Assembly: GCA_002329645.1 (NCBI GenBank)
Contig: DCTS01000020.1
Span: forward strand, 1 to 7,541
Direction of reading: 5' to 3'
Length of the DNA: 7,541 bases
From: Lachnoclostridium sp. UBA1434
Lineage (GTDB): Bacteria > Bacillota > Clostridia > Lachnospirales > Lachnospiraceae
This document shows, one piece after another, positions 5,967-7,541 of this stretch. Every line of letters begins with the position of its first letter. Within the stretch, counting starts at the first letter, position 1. The notes beneath the pieces are model-generated. The model did no database searches, was not told the origin of the DNA, and saw nothing but the letters and a program-made list of their open reading frames with translations. Both the position numbers and the translations under genes were made by a program.

Positions 5967-6344
5967 ATGAATGTAATTATTTCAAACTCATCGGGTAAGC
6001 CCATATATGAACAAATAACAGATCAGATAAAGGCGGCTGTTATAAACGGCGAGCTGGCATCCGGGGAGCTGCTTCCCTCCATACGGCTGCTTGCTAAGGA
6101 GCTTCAAATAAGTGTCATAACAACAAAGCGCGCTTATGAAGAGCTTGAAAGGGAAGGCTTTATTGAGACAATACCCGGCAAAGGCTCATTTGTAGCAAGC
6201 CATAACAAGGAATTGTTAAGGGAAAGGCGACTGAAGGAGCTTGAAGATATGCTGCTTGATGCCATAGCCTGCAGTAAGCTGATTGGACTTAACCTGTCAG
6301 AGCTTAAGGAAATGCTTGAACTGCTGTTTTATGAAGACAATTAG
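5967..6344 (+). CDS. GntR family transcriptional regulator, YtrA subfamily
   Basis: A 125-aa DNA-binding repressor. Residues about 10-76 form the GntR winged helix-turn-helix: PIYEQITDQIKAAVINGEL, LPSIRLLAKELQISVITTKRAYEEL (split over the recognition helices), and the wing EGFIETIPGKGSFVA. Only about 45 residues follow, a short helical tail as in the YtrA subfamily rather than the large effector domains of FadR or HutC types. It is the first gene of an operon with an ABC ATPase (11 nt later) and an ABC-2 permease, the standard YtrA arrangement, in which the repressor controls its own transporter and often responds to cell-wall-active compounds. The inducer cannot be read from sequence. The palindrome upstream is its likely operator. 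Confidence 0.92.
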   Translation: MNVIISNSSGKPIYEQITDQIKAAVINGELASGELLPSIRLLAKELQISVITTKRAYEELEREGFIETIPGKGSFVASHNKELLRERRLKELEDMLLDAIACSKLIGLNLSELKEMLELLFYEDN

Positions 6345-6355
6345 GGAGGATATCC

Positions 6356-7216
6356 ATGGATTATATTATTGAAATTAAGGATTTATGCAAGTCATATAAG
6401 GACTTTTCACTGAAAAATGTGAGCATCACTCTGCAGCCCGGCTATATCATGGGGTTTATTGGACCCAACGGAGCAGGCAAGAGTACAACAATTAAGCTTA
6501 TAATGAATTTAATCAAAAGGGACAGCGGCACTATTAGTGTGCTTGGCATGAATAATATCCTGCATGAGAAGGAGATAAAGTCCCGGATCGGATTTGTATA
6601 TGATGAAAATTACTATTATGAGGACCTGACTATATCGGAGGTTAAAAGGATAATGGCTCCTTTCTATATGAGCTGGGATAATAACGCCTTTGAGAAGTAT
6701 ATAAGCCGCTTTTCTCTGCCCTCCGACAAGAAGATAAAGGAGCTGTCCAAAGGAATGAAAATGAAGTTTTCCCTTGCCATGGCACTGTCCCATAAGGCAG
6801 AGCTCATTTTAATGGATGAGCCCACTACAGGGCTTGACCCGGTATTCAGAAGCGAGCTTTTGGACATACTCCTTGAGATTATCCAGGATGAAAATGTAAG
6901 CATCTTCTTTTCCACCCATATAACAACTGATCTGGAAAAGGTTGCGGACTATATAACCTTTATCAACAAAGGTCAGATTGTATTCTCTGAATCGAAGGAT
7001 AAGATCATGGATGAATATGCAGTAGTTAAGGGTAAAAAGGAGCTGCTGGATGCCGATACCAGGAAGGAGTTTTTGTCTATACGAGAGAACGATTTTGGTT
7101 TTGAAGCATTAACCAACAATGCAGACAGAATAAGAAGGCTGTTTAAGCAGGAGGCCGTCATTGAGAAGGCAAGCCTGGAAGATATCATGGTTTACACGAT
7201 AAGGGGGAATGCATAA
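6356..7216 (+). CDS. ABC transporter ATP-binding protein, YtrB/BcrA type
   Basis: A 286-aa cytoplasmic ATPase that should power an ABC-2 type exporter. Walker A is GPNGAGKST (36-44), the signature is LSKGM (130-134) rather than LSGGQ, Walker B is LILMDEP (150-156) with catalytic Glu155, and the H-loop is STHIT with His188. At the Q-loop position the sequence reads GFVYDEN (79-85) with no glutamine, as is common in BcrA/YtrB-like subunits. About 75 C-terminal residues (from about 212) form an accessory tail. GGGAGG (6345-6350) lies 6 nt before the ATG and directly after the regulator's stop. The stop TAA overlaps the permease ATG by one base. The substrate is unknown; envelope stress or peptide antibiotic export are possible by family analogy. 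Confidence 0.93.
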   Translation: MDYIIEIKDLCKSYKDFSLKNVSITLQPGYIMGFIGPNGAGKSTTIKLIMNLIKRDSGTISVLGMNNILHEKEIKSRIGFVYDENYYYEDLTISEVKRIMAPFYMSWDNNAFEKYISRFSLPSDKKIKELSKGMKMKFSLAMALSHKAELILMDEPTTGLDPVFRSELLDILLEIIQDENVSIFFSTHITTDLEKVADYITFINKGQIVFSESKDKIMDEYAVVKGKKELLDADTRKEFLSIRENDFGFEALTNNADRIRRLFKQEAVIEKASLEDIMVYTIRGNA

Positions 7217-7541
7217 TGTATAATTTAATATTAAAGGAATTCCTGGTACAGAAGAAAACCTTCATTTACGGGCTTGCATATACTCTGCTTGCCGCCTTTT
7301 TCTTCAAGGACCTGGTGCCTGACGGCGGAGTTATATATACCATTGCCCCTATAGCCGTAATATACCTTTTTGTAAACTATTCCTGCGGTTATGATGATAA
7401 GAATAAAGCCGATGTTATATTTAACAGCCTGCCGATAAGCAGAAGGGACATTGTATTGTCAAAATATATATCAATATTCTTCTTTGCCGCTTATGGAATT
7501 ATCTGCTCGGCTCTGCTGGGCTTCATCATCATCAAAATGGG
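7216..7541 (+). CDS. ABC-2 transporter permease, partial (3' end outside the window)
   Basis: The first 108 codons are open to the window edge; the gene is cut, not broken. The protein starts MYNLILKEFLVQKK, then has a hydrophobic helix (about 15-30), a second helix (about 39-55), the segment DDKNKADVIFNSLPISRRD (60-78), and a third helix (about 84-105). The NSLPISRRDIVLSKY pattern is typical of the ABC-2 permease group found beside YtrB-like ATPases. AAGGGGG (7201-7207) lies 8 nt before the ATG. The one-base overlap with the ATPase stop implies coupled translation and a shared complex in the cytoplasmic membrane. Confidence 0.85.
   Translation, partial: MYNLILKEFLVQKKTFIYGLAYTLLAAFFFKDLVPDGGVIYTIAPIAVIYLFVNYSCGYDDKNKADVIFNSLPISRRDIVLSKYISIFFFAAYGIICSALLGFIIIKM

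Noticed and set aside
1..7541. Mobile element, prophage or defence system
   Set aside because: No transposase, integrase, nuclease or flanking repeat is visible, and the genes are ordinary chromosomal families.

Overview
The window looks like chromosomal DNA from an anaerobic, spore-forming Firmicute of class Clostridia, most likely a Lachnospiraceae-type genome. The grounds are a YyaC spore-protease-family gene, an Eda-type aldolase fused to a VOC domain, a DUF5711-like protein, strong purine-rich Shine-Dalgarno sites, sigma-A-like promoters and AT-rich intergenic DNA. The placement rests on recognising these families by eye, not on a search. I see no phage, IS or CRISPR element.

Left edge (1-165): the minus strand carries a near-consensus promoter (TTGACA, 17 bp, TAGAAT) with an AT-rich upstream stretch. 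It is followed by a leader running off the window that resembles the region just before rRNA genes. An rRNA (or tRNA) operon therefore probably starts just beyond position 1.

Region 180-3452 (minus strand): a three-gene unit reads DUF5711-like membrane-anchored propeller protein, then CvpA-family membrane protein, then Eda-VOC fusion aldolase. It starts from a sigma-A-like promoter near 3485-3513. It ends, after a 3' region containing an unusual degenerate 18-21 bp tandem repeat array (306-514), at a strong intrinsic terminator (185-229).

Region 3588-4996 (minus strand): a single gene encodes a type II membrane protein. It has a cytoplasmic N-terminal domain that looks like a catalytically dead MPN/JAMM fold, one membrane helix, a coiled coil, a low-complexity linker and a C-terminal LysM domain. 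It has its own terminator.

Region 5290-7541 (plus strand): a YyaC-like spore protease gene diverges from the LysM gene. It is followed by a YtrA-type GntR regulator, an ABC ATPase and the start of an ABC-2 permease. The last three form a compact operon whose promoter overlaps a perfect 29-bp palindrome. That palindrome is followed by six T's, so it could act both as the regulator's operator and as the terminator of the upstream gene.

Taken together, most of the window concerns the cell envelope or sporulation: a LysM wall-binding protein, CvpA, a DUF5711-like membrane protein, the spore protease and a YtrA-type ABC exporter. One central carbon enzyme (Eda-VOC) is carried along in the envelope operon. 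The best candidates for something undescribed are the MPN-like/LysM transmembrane protein, the dual-role palindrome, the VOC fusion and the 3' repeat array.
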